NCBI GenBank assembly: GCA_964035575.1
Contig: OZ037925.1
Coordinates: 682,001-746,000 of the forward strand
Reading direction: 5' to 3'
Source of the DNA: Rhynchopus sp. YZ270_cl-10
Lineage: Eukaryota > Euglenozoa > Diplonemea > Diplonemida > Diplonemidae
Length of the DNA stretch: 64,000 bases
The notes beneath the pieces are model-generated. The model did not search any database. It had not been told where the DNA came from and saw only the letters and a list, made by a program, of their open reading frames with translations. Positions 1 through 10,487 of this stretch are shown piece after piece. Each line of letters opens with the position of its first letter. Within the stretch, counting starts at the first letter, position 1. Both the position numbers and the translations under genes were made by a program.

Positions 1-515
1 AAAAATATTTATTTATCAAAAACCCCCTTTTTCTGTGTATTTGTGCATTGCATTAGAAGCGTGGGTTCATCTTTGCAGTCTGCAAAGGTTATTAGTTACA
101 GTTGATGTTCCCGAGAAGGTTTTTTTTGTATTTCAAGTTAAATTTCTTTTGGGGCTAGGTAATCAGACACGCAAGGGGTCACAACCTGTGCTTCAAGGGA
201 GAAAAGGGAGAGCAGCGAGTGTGTACTTGGCTAGAGGCTCCGAACCGTGAACCTCTCATAGGACAAACTAGGCTAAAGGGAGGGGGTGTGGCGTAATGTC
301 AGTTCCCCCCTTCTTGTTCAGATCGATGCACTTCCCTGTGTGTCCAGGAATTCGCTTTCTTGGTAGCGTGATTTTCATGTTTCACGTCAAAAGGGGGGGA
401 CAGTACTATGTGACGTTTAAGGTCATATTCTCAAAATTTCCTCTTTTGATAGGTTTTTTACCTTTTTTTTAAAGGGTTGTAGTGGAAAAAAAAGACAGTT
501 AAAAAAAAAAAGGAA

Positions 516-585
516 AGTGGAGATTACACAAACTGTGGCAACACAACCTGAGGCAACTGCACTACTCCAACAATTTATCAAAAAG
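516..585 (+). repeat. Family E repeat
   Basis: GTGGAGATTACACAAACTGT, CCTGAGGCAACTGCACTACT, CCAACAATTTATCAAAAAG. Confidence 0.88.
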
Positions 586-641
586 AAAAGAAAAAAGAAA
601 ACATTGTCCACACTCAAGATACGTTGTTTTGTAGGTTAAAA

Positions 642-692
642 GATGTGTACCTTCCCCCCTTCCTGGAGGCACATTCATCTTTTAAGTTTTAT
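642..692 (+). repeat. Family B hairpin
   Basis: GATGTGTACC...GGAGGCACATTCATC: GATGTG pairs with CACATTCATC across a C-rich loop; tail TTTTAAGTTTTATTTG. Confidence 0.75.
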
Positions 693-711
693 TTGTTTGG
701 TTCGTTTGACC

Positions 712-770
712 AGCGCCATGTGTCCGCCGATGAACGGCGAGGCGTTTGCACGTTCAAATTCTCTCGTTGT
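712..770 (+). repeat. Family C hairpin
   Basis: GCGCCATGTGTCCGCCGATG, AACGGCGAGGCGTTTGCACG, TTCAAATTCTCTC. Confidence 0.75.
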
Positions 771-1009
771 TTCCCACCCCCCATCCCCCACCTCGCTTTT
801 GTACCATCTTAACAAACAGGTGTTGACCCGGTTAGCTTTGAGTCGATTTTTTTCCCTCCATTCCCCCTCTGTGAGCTTTTTTTTTTTTTTGATTTTTTTA
901 TTGAAGATGATTATATCATAGGATCATCTTACAAACTTCCCCTTATTTATTAGTATTTTCTCTCTCTTTTTTTGCCATTTTTTTTTGTTATTTTTTTTTT
1001 GCAAAACAT

Positions 1010-1042
1010 AGTGTAGTTGCCACTTCAGCGCAGTCTCCACTT
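1010..1042 (-). repeat. Family E repeat, reverse orientation
   Basis: On + : AGTGTAGTTGCCACTTCAGC, GCAGTCTCCACTT. Confidence 0.8.
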
Positions 1043-1421
1043 GATGCTAAGTTTCCAAAATAACCATCCACAATATAGTTATGAACTGTGACATTGTTGC
1101 GTAGGATCTCACCCCTACGCCACGACGCGTCCCGTTCCCGTTCCCAGGCTTGCTTGAAAGATGTGCGCACGAGATGCATATTCAATCTGGGCAAGTTTTC
1201 TTTTGACTCTTTTCTCAGCTTTTCTCTCCCCTCTCCCCCTTTATGGAGTTTGTTGTGCCTTTGATGAGAAGGGAAAAGGGCAAGAAACCAAAAAAGTAAA
1301 ATGCAAAATGTATTTCTAGCTTTGCAGAAAGAAACGAAAGAAACACCCATCCTTTTTTTGTGGGGAACACTGAGCCAATGTCTCCAAACGCTTGCATTGC
1401 AAAGAGAAAGAAGAAAAAAAA

Positions 1422-1535
1422 ATAGTGGAGCTCATTTTTTGGGGGTGTCTATACCAGTGATTTTCCTACGTCGTGGGGGAAAAAAATGTTTTCCCCCGCG
1501 ACTCTATACTAATACAAAAAAAACCAAGTTTTCAA
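1422..1535 (+). repeat. Family D repeat with internal insertion
   Basis: TAGTGGAGCTCATTTTTTGG, GGGTGTCTATA, then about 55 bp of other sequence, then TACTAATACAAAAAAAACCA, AGTTTTCAAG. The insert has short mirrored CGTGGGGGAAAA/TTTTCCCCCGCG edges. Confidence 0.75.
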
Positions 1536-2031
1536 GTAGTACAAAAGCTTCGGACGACATTAAGGACAGATAGTTATAACAGTAGGTGTATAGCGATTTG
1601 TCGACACAACGAAAAAAAGAAAGAAAAATGAAAACCATCACAGCAACTGTATATTTTTTTTTGCCAATAACACCCCTTCCTTTTTTGTAGTCCGCAAACT
1701 TGAAAAGAGAGGCAAAAAAAAAAAAAAAAAAAGCCAAGAGAGTTTTTCTGTACAGGTAGGGCTCTTTCCCCTTTTGTGAGAGAGCAGGCCTCTTTGTGTG
1801 TACATTCGGCTGAAGCTGTTCCCTCCCTTTCATCGTCTTTCCCTTTAAGTACTATTTCTCAAATAAAAAGATACAGTGTTCCATCCCCCTAAGGCCCCCC
1901 CCCCCCCCCCTTCCACCGATATTAGCGTTGAATATTGCTGTATAGTGGCTTTTGGAAAGTTTTTTTTTTAAATTTCACAAAGATTGTGTAAAATTGTAAC
2001 AAAAAGATGCATGGTGACAAAACAAAACACA

Positions 2032-2088
2032 TAGTGGAGTTCATCCTCGGGTGTCTACACTAATACAACCAAGTTTTCAAAAAACAAC
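2032..2088 (+). repeat. Family D repeat
   Basis: TAGTGGAGTTCATCCTCGGG, TGTCTACACTAATACAACCA, AGTTTTCAAAAAAC. Confidence 0.9.
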
Positions 2089-2221
2089 GCAACGCACCTT
2101 TTTTCGTTGACTTCAACTTGCATTCTGTTGAGCACGGTTGGATGGGATGCTGTCAACAACTATCACTTTTAAAAAGTGACTGAACACGTGAAACACCCAA
2201 ATGCACCGTATATTTTTTATC

Positions 2222-2358
2222 AGACGTAAAACCTTGTAATGGATTGTAGAACTGCATGGTTGGGTGGTCCACCCCACGGTACACCCGGTCATACCAAGGT
2301 ACCACAAGGTACACTGTTCACGAGAGGGCTGTGTATTTCAGGTCAACTTTTTTTTTTG
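2222..2358 (+). repeat. Family F repeat
   Basis: Full copy: GACGTAAAACC, ATGGATTGTAGAACTGCATG, GTCCACCCCACGGTACACCC, GGTACACTGTTCACGAGAGG, TGTATTTCAGGTCAACTTTT. Confidence 0.88.
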
Positions 2359-2879
2359 GTCGTTTGGTGTGGCTGACAAAGGCAAACGCATCCTTGAAAA
2401 AGTCCTGCCAAAAGTGACCCTTTTTTTGGACTCAGTCGCACTATTTTTGTTTTGTCTCTGTGTACATACTCTGTGAAGACTTTATAAAATCTTCCTCCCG
2501 TGCCTGCCACTATCCACCCGTTTCTTCGCTTAAGTCGTTTTAAGGAGTGCCCTTCACCTTCACGGTTCGATTTCCGTGAAACCCCCGGTGCCCGCGTCCT
2601 AGCAACCGTGTCGTGCACTCTTCCAACTTCCATTATAAGAAAGGGAAAAAAGGGAACAAAAATGTAGACATGCTTTGCGTAGGCCTCATCCTTACGGGGC
2701 CCACCCATGTTTCAATATTTCCCTCGCTCTTTAAAGATGGGTGTGCAGGAGGCAAAAATCCAGCTTTCAACTTTTTTTTATTTTTATTTTTATTTTTAAA
2801 TTGCGCGAACCGTGGGCGAGCTGAGCCATGATTTATAGGGACCCTGCTACGAAATAATAGTGGCCATTTATGGCTGGGG

Positions 2880-2888
2880 TATAAATAG
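2880..2888 (+). promoter_or_regulatory. TATA-box-like site
   Basis: The sequence TATAAATAG lies in a moderately GC-rich patch about 770 nt before the MVP start. It is the best TATA-like string in the upstream spacer. If genes here are transcribed polycistronically it may be chance. Low confidence. Confidence 0.25.
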
Positions 2889-3324
2889 GTGTGTGTTCTA
2901 GTTTGATCCGTTTGTTATGCGGAACACTTCGAACTCCCGCCCTGTGCATGTGCTCGACTAGGCTGCGTTTTTAGCACCTTTCATTTGCTTTTATTTTTCT
3001 GGAGAGGAACCCTTGCTCCTACTGATGAGATGCTGCCGGGGGTTCAGAGAACGTGGTATAGGCAGCTCGAAACCACAGAGTTTTCTTGTCAGCCCACGGC
3101 CTGCGAAGAGGACCCGTGCTACACAATTAGGGAAAGGTGTACTGGCTGTACCCTGTTTGTTCAGTTGCAAAAAAAATCTTTAAAAAATAAAGACAAACAA
3201 AAGAGGAGACGACGCTGGTGGACAAAACTCCATCTTTCGAATGAATTTTTAAATTGTATTGTTGATTTTATTGTATCTGGAGCAGGGCGAGAAGGACAGA
3301 ACAGACAACAGAGAGTCTCCGTCT

Positions 3325-3359
<35 letters not shown>

Positions 3360-3651
3360 ATAGTTATTCAAAACGAAAGGTTCCCCCACTCTCACCCTCT
3401 TTTCTTGTCATCCTGTCTATTTATCACTTTTGCAGCTGTGCCTACTTGAGGCAAATGGTCAGACGGTTTTTCATCTGTCTCGATCTTGTGGCGCAGGTTC
3501 ATCTTGCAAAGGTCTCTTTTTCCTGAATCGAATCCACAGACCCAACCTTTCCCATTGAGGTCCTTCCCACTGTGGTGTGCCTTCGAAGTGTACACTCTCA
3601 CAACTTTGCACCCAATACTGCAGACCTACGTAAACCAAAAACACGAACATA

Positions 3652-6366
3652 ATGTGTGACATGGATGTGATTCACCTGAAGGCAAACTTCTACGCACACG
3701 TGCTGGACAAGAACACGACGTCTGTTGTGCTGAAGGAGGGCCCTGCGACGTTCACGACACGTGGCCACGAGGTGGTGTGCGTGATGCCGACGCCGCATGT
3801 GGTGGTGCCACCGCGCCACTACTGCATTGTGGACAACCCCGTTGCCTGCGACGGGAGTGGTGGTGTGCTGTACGACGAGGCAGGGCAGGCACTGACGCGC
3901 CACGGCACGCAGGAGATCCGTCTTCACACGTCGTCGCCGTTTGCGCTGCACCCGGGCGAGAGTCTGAACGCAAAGACGCCAGCACCGCTGCCGCTGACAA
4001 CGCTTGCGCCACACACAGCACTGCGGGTGCGTGCACTGCGCACCTTTGTGGAGCAGGTCGGGGAGACAGAGGTGCCGATACAGCGCGAGGCTGGGGAGGA
4101 GTGGCTGGTGGAGGGGCCGTGCACGTTCTACCCGCACGTCTGCAAGGAGGTGGTGCGGACGGTGGAGGCGCTGTGCATTGGCGAGAACCAGGCAGTGACG
4201 CTGACGGCGCTGAACCGCTTCACGGACCGCACCGGGAAGGTGCGTCGGGCAGGGGCGAAGTGGCTGTGGACGGAGCAGGGCCCGTTCCTGCCCTCTGTCG
4301 ACGAGAGTGCGGGGACGGTCTTCTCTGCGAAGGTGCTGACACCGCTGAAGGCACTGCACGTGCGTGCTGCACACGTCTTCACGGACTGCTTTGGGAGGGA
4401 GCGCCGACCGGGCGACCAGTGGCTTGTGACGCACGAGGACACGACTGCGTACCTGCCGACGCCGGACGAGACTGTGGTGTGCGAGGTGCCGCTGCAGGTG
4501 CTGAACAAGGCACAGTACTGTGTGCTGCTTGACCCCTTTGACGCGGACAAGGGGCAGGTGATGTTTGGGGTGAAGAAGCTGGTGTGCGGGCCTGCACGGT
4601 TCTTCCTGCACCCGAACGAACGTCTGCAGGACGGCTGTGCGAAGGACGTCAAGGTGCTGATGGGGGACGAGGCACTGCTGCTTGAGGCTGTTGTGGAGCA
4701 CACCGAGGAGGATGGGACGAAGCGCGAGGCTGGTGACATGTGGATGCTGCAGGGTCCGTGCGAGTACGTGCCGCCTGTGACTGTGGTGGTTGTGGAGGAA
4801 CGTCGCGCACTCCCCATGCATGACTTTGAAGGTGTCTACATCCGCGACCTGAAGAGCGGCGAGGTGCGTGCGCAGATGGGGCCGTGTGCCTACCTCCTGA
4901 AGCCGACGGAGGAGCTGTGGGAGAAGGCCCTGCCGGAGACTGTGGAGCGTCTGCTGCTTGCGGGGGAAGCGAGCGGTGCTGGTGGTGGTGGTGGTGCCGC
5001 TGCGAGGGACAAGACACGTGTTGTGGTGTACAGCGTCCCGCACAACTCTGTGTCGCAGATCTTCGACTACAAGCGCAAGACGACGCGCTGTGTGTACGGG
5101 CCGGACATGCTGGCGCTGGGCCCGGATGAGGAGTTCACTGTGGTGTCGCTGTCTGGGGGGCGGCCGAAGCGGCCTGGGGTGGTGCAGGCGCTTGCGGTCT
5201 TCTTGGGGCCGGACTTCATGACAGACAACATCCACGTGGAGACAGCAGACCACGCACGCCTGGAGCTGCAACTGTCGTACAGCTGGCGCTTTGACGTGGA
5301 CCCTGCCGTTGCGGAGGAGCGGCGCCGTGTCTTCACTGTGCATGACTTTGTTGGGGACAGCTGCAAGGCCATTGCATCGCGCATCCGTGGGGCATGCGCA
5401 GGACAGTCCTTCGACACCTTCCACAGGAACAGCTCTGCCATCATCCGCCACGCCGTCTTTGGCTCGCACACCACCTTCCTGACGCAGGGCCGTGCGCTCA
5501 GCACCGGCGACACCATCACGACTGCGGAAGGCAACACCGACACTGTCAAGACCATCACGACTGGGAAGACCCCGACCCTGACAACGGTGTCGGGTGTGGT
5601 GCACACAGACCCTGCAGGGCTGCTTGCGGAGGGGGGCAAGCAGGTGACCTTGGGGCTGCACCCGAACGCGGAGTTGAGGTTTCCGACAAACGGGCTGGTG
5701 ATCAGCAACGTGGATGTGCAGAGTGTGGAGCCTGTGGACCAGAAGACGAAGGACAGTCTGCTGAAGAGTGTGCAGCTGGCGATCCACATCACGACACAGG
5801 GGCAGGAGGCACAGGCGAAGCACAAGGCGACGAAGGAGGAGCAGAAGGCGCGTGGCGACCTGGATGCGCAGCTGATTGTGGACAAGGCGCAGTGCGAGAA
5901 GGAGCGCAAGGTGCTGCTGCGGCTGCGTGCGGAGAGTCAGAGCATTGAGGCAACAGGGTCGCAACGTGCAGAGGCCACTGCCATGGCAGAGGCGGCGGCA
6001 GTTGAGGCGCAGTGCATGGTGGAGCTTGCAGCGAAGCGTGCCGACGCACAGAGGATCCAGGTGCGCACGGAGATTGCGCTCGAGGCTGCGAAGAACCAGG
6101 AGGCGGTGGAACACACCCGCCGCATCAACAGCCTTGAGGTGCAGAAGGCCACAGACCTTGCCGGGATTGAGTCTGCACAGTTCACGAGCGCCGTGTCGTC
6201 GATGGGCAAGGAGACCATTGAGGCCATCGCAAAGGCAGGCCCTGAGAACCAGGTGCGTCTCCTCAAGGCACTCAACCTCCAGGGCTACATGGTCACAGAC
6301 GGGTCCTCCCCGATCAACCTGTTCAATGCGGCGCAGGGGATGACGGGGAGTATTCCTGGACAGTGA
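3652..6366 (+). CDS. MVP: Major vault protein
   Basis: Main structural subunit of the cytoplasmic vault ribonucleoprotein shell. The 904-residue frame is close to the usual length (about 890) and has no intron. The N-terminal two thirds consist of repeated vault beta-domains with recurring W-x-x-x-GP-C motifs. A shoulder domain follows, then a long helical cap region (about 700-850) and the conserved C-terminal segment TDGSSPINLFNAAQG near 877. Hallmarks such as NGLVISNVDVQSVEPVDQ are clear. An in-frame Thr-rich insertion at about 605-670 makes the shoulder region longer than in mammalian MVP. The start ATG follows a CAG at 3622 and a CA-rich leader of about 30 nt. Codons are strongly GC-ending. 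The TGA stop is immediately followed by a hexamer tandem array. Identification is secure; the need for the insertion is unknown. Confidence 0.97.
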   Translation: MCDMDVIHLKANFYAHVLDKNTTSVVLKEGPATFTTRGHEVVCVMPTPHVVVPPRHYCIVDNPVACDGSGGVLYDEAGQALTRHGTQEIRLHTSSPFALHPGESLNAKTPAPLPLTTLAPHTALRVRALRTFVEQVGETEVPIQREAGEEWLVEGPCTFYPHVCKEVVRTVEALCIGENQAVTLTALNRFTDRTGKVRRAGAKWLWTEQGPFLPSVDESAGTVFSAKVLTPLKALHVRAAHVFTDCFGRERRPGDQWLVTHEDTTAYLPTPDETVVCEVPLQVLNKAQYCVLLDPFDADKGQVMFGVKKLVCGPARFFLHPNERLQDGCAKDVKVLMGDEALLLEAVVEHTEEDGTKREAGDMWMLQGPCEYVPPVTVVVVEERRALPMHDFEGVYIRDLKSGEVRAQMGPCAYLLKPTEELWEKALPETVERLLLAGEASGAGGGGGAAARDKTRVVVYSVPHNSVSQIFDYKRKTTRCVYGPDMLALGPDEEFTVVSLSGGRPKRPGVVQALAVFLGPDFMTDNIHVETADHARLELQLSYSWRFDVDPAVAEERRRVFTVHDFVGDSCKAIASRIRGACAGQSFDTFHRNSSAIIRHAVFGSHTTFLTQGRALSTGDTITTAEGNTDTVKTITTGKTPTLTTVSGVVHTDPAGLLAEGGKQVTLGLHPNAELRFPTNGLVISNVDVQSVEPVDQKTKDSLLKSVQLAIHITTQGQEAQAKHKATKEEQKARGDLDAQLIVDKAQCEKERKVLLRLRAESQSIEATGSQRAEATAMAEAAAVEAQCMVELAAKRADAQRIQVRTEIALEAAKNQEAVEHTRRINSLEVQKATDLAGIESAQFTSAVSSMGKETIEAIAKAGPENQVRLLKALNLQGYMVTDGSSPINLFNAAQGMTGSIPGQ

Positions 6367-6666
6367 GGGTGAAGGTGAAGGTGAAGGTGAAGGTGAAGGT
6401 GAAGGTGAAGGTGAAGGTGAAGGTGAAGGTGAAGGTGAAGGTGAAGGTGAAGGTGAAGGTGAAGGTGAAGGTGAAGGTGAAGGTGAAGGTGAAGGTGAAG
6501 GTGAAGGTGAAGGTGAAGGTGAAGGTGAAGGTGAAGGTGAAGGTGAAGGTGAAGGTGAAGGTGAAGGTGAAGGTGAAGGTGAAGGTGAAGGTGAAGGTGA
6601 AGGTGAAGGTGAAGGTGAAGGTGAAGGTGAAGGTGAGGGTGAAGGTGAAGGTGAAGGTGAAGGGTG
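6367..6666 (+). repeat. (GGTGAA)n tandem array at the MVP stop codon
   Basis: About 49 copies of the hexamer GGTGAA begin at the base after the MVP TGA, with one GGTGAG variant near 6634. Read on + it would give a Val-Lys repeat, on - Ser-Pro or His-Leu repeats. It should lie in the MVP 3' UTR. No codon-like divergence is seen, so recent slippage expansion is likely. Confidence 0.95.
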
Positions 6667-8376
6667 AGGGGAAGGAAGGAGGGGGGAGGGGATAGGGATA
6701 GGGAAAGGGGAAGGGGCATTGGTACGTTGTGCAACACTACACACAACGGCCTGCTTTGTGTTGCTGTCCATCTTGAGAGAGAGAGAGGATGGGGCAGGGC
6801 ACGGCAGGTCTCCTAGCCATGTGGGGCACAGTCAGAGCCAGAATGGTTCCGTACCGCTTTTTTCTTGTTGTTTTCCTTTCCTGTTAGTTGTTTTTTTTTT
6901 TCGCATACAATGATGGCCGAATATGTGCAATTCACCAGGTTTGTTGTTTGTCTGATTTTATTTGTCTTTATTTGTCGTTTTTGTCTTTCTTGTCTTTTCC
7001 CCTCCCCCGTTTACATAGCACTTCCAATTTCTCTTTCCCTTTCTTTTGCAACCATTCTGGAAGCAGCATAAAAAAAAATACCCTCTGTTGAAAATTCCAA
7101 GCAAAAAGAGCCGTCCAGTCAAAATAGTAAAAAAAAGTGTTCATCACTAAAGACGTGTCTCTGATATTGGTGCAAAGCGATGAATGTAAGAGCAACCTCT
7201 CTACCCCAATCCCCTTCATCTCCACGCCTTTGTGGAACTGCAGAAATTCGTTTTATTTTTATTTTTTATTTCCCCACAGTTTTGATTTCGCTGTGTTTGA
7301 CACTCCATTTTATTACTCAAATAGCAACCGCTTTTATCCCACCCCATTCGTGGAACGTCCACTGTTGATAGCAAAAAGAAAAGAACAAAACACTGTGGCG
7401 CACATCCTCGGGTGTCTCAACGAAACGAATGCAGAAGAAAAGAAAAGAGCCCCACACCTTCTCTCTTTGCACACCCTTCTCAGATGAGGTAGAACTCATC
7501 TGTGTCTTCCTCCTTCTCCTCCCTATGCCTCATGAGGCTATCAAAAGGTGAACGCAGACCCAGAATGGACCAGGCAGAACGTGGCGTGTCTTTCTCACGT
7601 ATGCGTCGTATGTCCGAACGAGATTGTGTGTGCAGACACAACGCAACCAAATGAGACGGCAAGCCTGTTTCCTCCCTTCATCACGCTTCATGAGAAGCAC
7701 ACAACACAACACAACTCAGAATGGACCAGGCAGAACGTGGCGTGTCTTCCTTCTCACGTATGCGTCGTATGTCCGAACGAGATTAATAATCCTGAACACT
7801 CTTAAAAATACAGATATGGTATTCTACGTGTTACTATGTTACTACCCTCTTCTCATTCCATTGTGAAGCCAGACCCCAATGCATGAAGGTGGTTCAGAAC
7901 ACACCCCAACAACGTTTAAAGGAGACGATGTTCAGTGTTTACTCTTTTCTTTGCTTTCTTTTGGGCAAAAAATACTTCCACGAGGCGCTGAGCATCTCAC
8001 TCTGGTTTGCACGGTTCTTGGAGACCTGCTGATTTGACTGTACAATGGGGTGGGGTGGGGTGAGCAGGGGGCATTAATACTACTTGCATGTATCATAGGT
8101 TCACGGTCTATTGGTGGGTAGTAGGTGGCGGGTGGGTAGGTGATGGTAGTGGTGGTGATGTTAGAACATTGAGTTGTGTGTTGCACAGCGTAGTTTGCTT
8201 TCCTGCAGTAAGCCCTTATTTGGAAATGGAAGCAGGATGGTGTTCTGCATTTTTCTGTATTCCTCATTGTAGGCCGGGGCTAAGTTTTTTTTTGTTTTGG
8301 TGTGAAACCCATGCCGCTCGAACACAACACCTCTCTTTGCAGTGCACCGTTGCCCTATCCCATACCCCCCTCCAAA
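6667..8376. other. Spacer between MVP and REV1
   Basis: No supported gene. It holds purine-rich sequence, T runs, a 64-bp direct duplication (7562-7784), and a CT-tract plus TTTGCAG at 8330-8342 that could be the acceptor for the REV1 transcript. Confidence 0.6.
7562..7784 (+). repeat. 64-bp direct duplication
   Basis: A near-identical block starting AGAATGGACCAGGCAG occurs at about 7562-7625 and 7719-7784, 157 bp apart. The second copy has a two-base insertion. It contains AAATGAGACGG-type spacer between copies and no coding signal. Confidence 0.85.
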
Positions 8377-10425
8377 ATGCAATCCAAACGCTCCAATGCT
8401 GCGAACTTTGCTTCCAACAGCAGACTCGCCTTTTTGGGGACGTGGAAGGCACGCCTGCAGCGGATGCTTTTCGAACAGGACAATACGTTCCACGACCAGC
8501 ATCTCATTGACACTCTTGCCACCACCACCACCACGGACACCACCACCACCACCACCACCACCCTCTACGTCCACATGGACATGGACAGCTTCTTTGTCTC
8601 CATGGCTCGCTGTATGGACCCCACCCTCATCGGTGTCCCCATGGCAGTCGTCACCGGTCTGGATAGCTGGTCCGAAGTCTGCACTGCATCCTACGAGGCT
8701 CGGCCCTATGGTATCAAAAAGGGCATGTGGCTGCAAGGAGCCCGCGCACTCTACCCCCAGCTGCGTTTGGTGTGCGCTACCCCAGCATTGTTTGCACGGC
8801 TGGACAAAGCGACACTACAGATGTACAGGGTGGCGGAATGCTTTACTGAGGCGATCTCACCTCTGTCTTGCGATGAGTTGATGATGCGGGTACAGAGCAT
8901 ACCCCCTACACAACACCACAACAGCTGTTCGGGCAGGCTCATCGATGCTGTGCAGGCAATGCGGGCTGCGGTGTTCCGTCATACCGGATGTACTGTGAGT
9001 GTTGGGATAGGCGACACACCGTACACCGCACGCTATGCGACCGGGGTAGCGAAGGGGGGCGGGGCCGACGATGGGTCCACCAATGGGGTAGCCTACTGCA
9101 CCCTCCCTGACCTCCGTGACGCAGATCTGAGACAACTCAACGGCGTCGGAAGGAAAACCCTCGCAAAACTGGAGGAGCTTTGCGGAGCCTCCCCAGAACA
9201 CCTTATCCCTACAGATCTGACTGATATCGATCCAAACGCACTGCGTGGAGCATGTGGTTCTGCAGTCTACGCCATGCTGCAATCAATTTTAACAGGAAAG
9301 AAACACAATGGTGCACCAGGGGACACTGCGGTATATGGGCTGGTACAGTTCTTTGCGGTACCACAGAAGGCTATATCGCGGGAATTGAATTGGTGTGTAC
9401 GGCCCGACTCCTTGCAATATGTGCACACCATCCTGGAGGACCTCTCACAGCAAATTGATCGCGAACGCCACAATGTCCCCGCCAGACGCGTCACCCTCCG
9501 CCTCCTTGTCCGCACCCCAGGAGCAGCAGAGCCGGGCAAACGAGGTGGCCACGGTCGCTGCGATAAATGGTCCTCCCCACCCCTGCCTATCCACGGTACG
9601 ATCTATGCTGCGGCAGTCTCCGCATTTACACGCTTTCCGAGCAAACAGGTTAGCAACGGGCTGGACCAGATTCGGGGCATCGGAGTTCACGTTACATTGG
9701 CGACAGAAGCGAAGGGTGGTGGCGATGGCGGCACCCGCTCCGTACGCGACTTCTTCAAGAAAGGCAACCAGACTGCGGAGGTTCCTCACGTCTCTGCAGT
9801 CTGCAGCCCAGAGCTGCTTTCCTGCATCGAAGTTGACGCAGCTTCTGACGGACCGACCAAGAACGCTGCCGCCACCACAACCATTACGGACACTTCCCCA
9901 TCTCCCTCCCCCTTTGCCGCACTATGCAGCCCAGAGCTCCTCTCCTCCGAAGCCAACCCCGCCTCTGTACACAAACAAACCACACCGGAGCGGGGCCAGC
10001 CTCCTGATAACATCCCTTTCGTTGCCTCCTCCCTCTCTCCAACACACCTCTCTACGGATGCCGCGGGACAGAGCGGGAAAGGGAGGCCCATAGATGCAGT
10101 GGCACCTCCCCCTCTGGACACCTTTCGAGAGGAGGAGTCTGTTTCCTCCGACTTCGAGGAGGGGTCAGACGGTACACAAAGTGCCGCAGAGCGTCCCCTC
10201 TTTGACAGCAGTTCTGAAGGGGAGGTGGGGATCGGGGGTGGGGTGGCTGGATTAGAACCAAGGGATGACGTTGCGGGGTTTGGTACTGCGGTGGAGGTAC
10301 CTGAGGTTATAACTGCGGTGCAGTTCTTTGCGTCGGGGGAGGAGATGGTCGTTGACAACCCCCTCCAACTCCACCCCACACACAGCCCTCCAAGAAAACG
10401 CGCACGCCTCACCATACAGGGATAA
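8377..10425 (+). CDS. REV1: DNA repair polymerase REV1 (Y-family), BRCT-less
   Basis: Y-family translesion deoxycytidyl transferase, nuclear. Residues about 10-25 carry the REV1 signature SRL-x-x-x-x-TWK. The catalytic palm begins at HMDMDSFF (Asp68/Asp70), with SCDE at 164-167 supplying the second acidic pair. The little-finger region has RTPGA...GGHGRCDK and IRGIGVHV, diagnostic of REV1 rather than Pol eta, kappa or iota. A PIP-like RSVRDFF follows. The C-terminal third is acidic and disordered, with a duplicated CSPELLS motif and a basic PRKRARL near the end. No N-terminal BRCT domain is visible, and nothing upstream resembles one. Start: ATG at 8377, 34 nt after a CT-tract/TTTGCAG acceptor; an in-frame ATG at 8311 is the alternative. 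The stop lies 62 nt before the next gene. Confidence 0.93.
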   Translation: MQSKRSNAANFASNSRLAFLGTWKARLQRMLFEQDNTFHDQHLIDTLATTTTTDTTTTTTTTLYVHMDMDSFFVSMARCMDPTLIGVPMAVVTGLDSWSEVCTASYEARPYGIKKGMWLQGARALYPQLRLVCATPALFARLDKATLQMYRVAECFTEAISPLSCDELMMRVQSIPPTQHHNSCSGRLIDAVQAMRAAVFRHTGCTVSVGIGDTPYTARYATGVAKGGGADDGSTNGVAYCTLPDLRDADLRQLNGVGRKTLAKLEELCGASPEHLIPTDLTDIDPNALRGACGSAVYAMLQSILTGKKHNGAPGDTAVYGLVQFFAVPQKAISRELNWCVRPDSLQYVHTILEDLSQQIDRERHNVPARRVTLRLLVRTPGAAEPGKRGGHGRCDKWSSPPLPIHGTIYAAAVSAFTRFPSKQVSNGLDQIRGIGVHVTLATEAKGGGDGGTRSVRDFFKKGNQTAEVPHVSAVCSPELLSCIEVDAASDGPTKNAAATTTITDTSPSPSPFAALCSPELLSSEANPASVHKQTTPERGQPPDNIPFVASSLSPTHLSTDAAGQSGKGRPIDAVAPPPLDTFREEESVSSDFEEGSDGTQSAAERPLFDSSSEGEVGIGGGVAGLEPRDDVAGFGTAVEVPEVITAVQFFASGEEMVVDNPLQLHPTHSPPRKRARLTIQG

Positions 10426-10447
10426 CCTTTAAGGGTATTTCATAGCC

Positions 10448-10487
10448 GACTAAGCAGAGGCTTAGTCTCATCATAATAACCTTTTAA
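10448..10487 (+). repeat. Family A hairpin in the 62-nt REV1-PhyH gap
   Basis: GACTAAGC-AGAG-GCTTAGTC forms a perfect 8-bp stem with a 4-nt loop, followed by TCATCATAATAACCTTTT and then the next ATG. It fills most of the gap between the two genes and is the cleanest stem of family A in the window. Confidence 0.9.

Larger units (their letters stand above)
1..3651. other. Repeat-rich spacer upstream of MVP
   Basis: No coding gene is supported here. The stretch is AT-rich with T and A homopolymers, an 18-base C run near 1893-1911 and a (GT)n run at 3331-3358. It carries short dispersed repeats described separately: families E, B, C, D and F. Long open frames across it are low-complexity and match no family I know. 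Confidence 0.7.

Noticed and set aside
2540-2590. tRNA-like B box GGTTCGATTTC with a T-arm-like stem
   Set aside because: The loop is one base too long and no D-arm, anticodon arm or acceptor stem can be paired around it.
6285-6746. His-Leu and Val-Lys repeat proteins over the hexamer array
   Set aside because: They are translations of a perfect non-coding hexamer array after the MVP stop.
3598-6771. A 1057-residue open frame on the minus strand with a Ser-Pro repeat
   Set aside because: It is the antisense shadow of MVP and of the GGTGAA array; it has no domain, and MVP on + is unmistakable.
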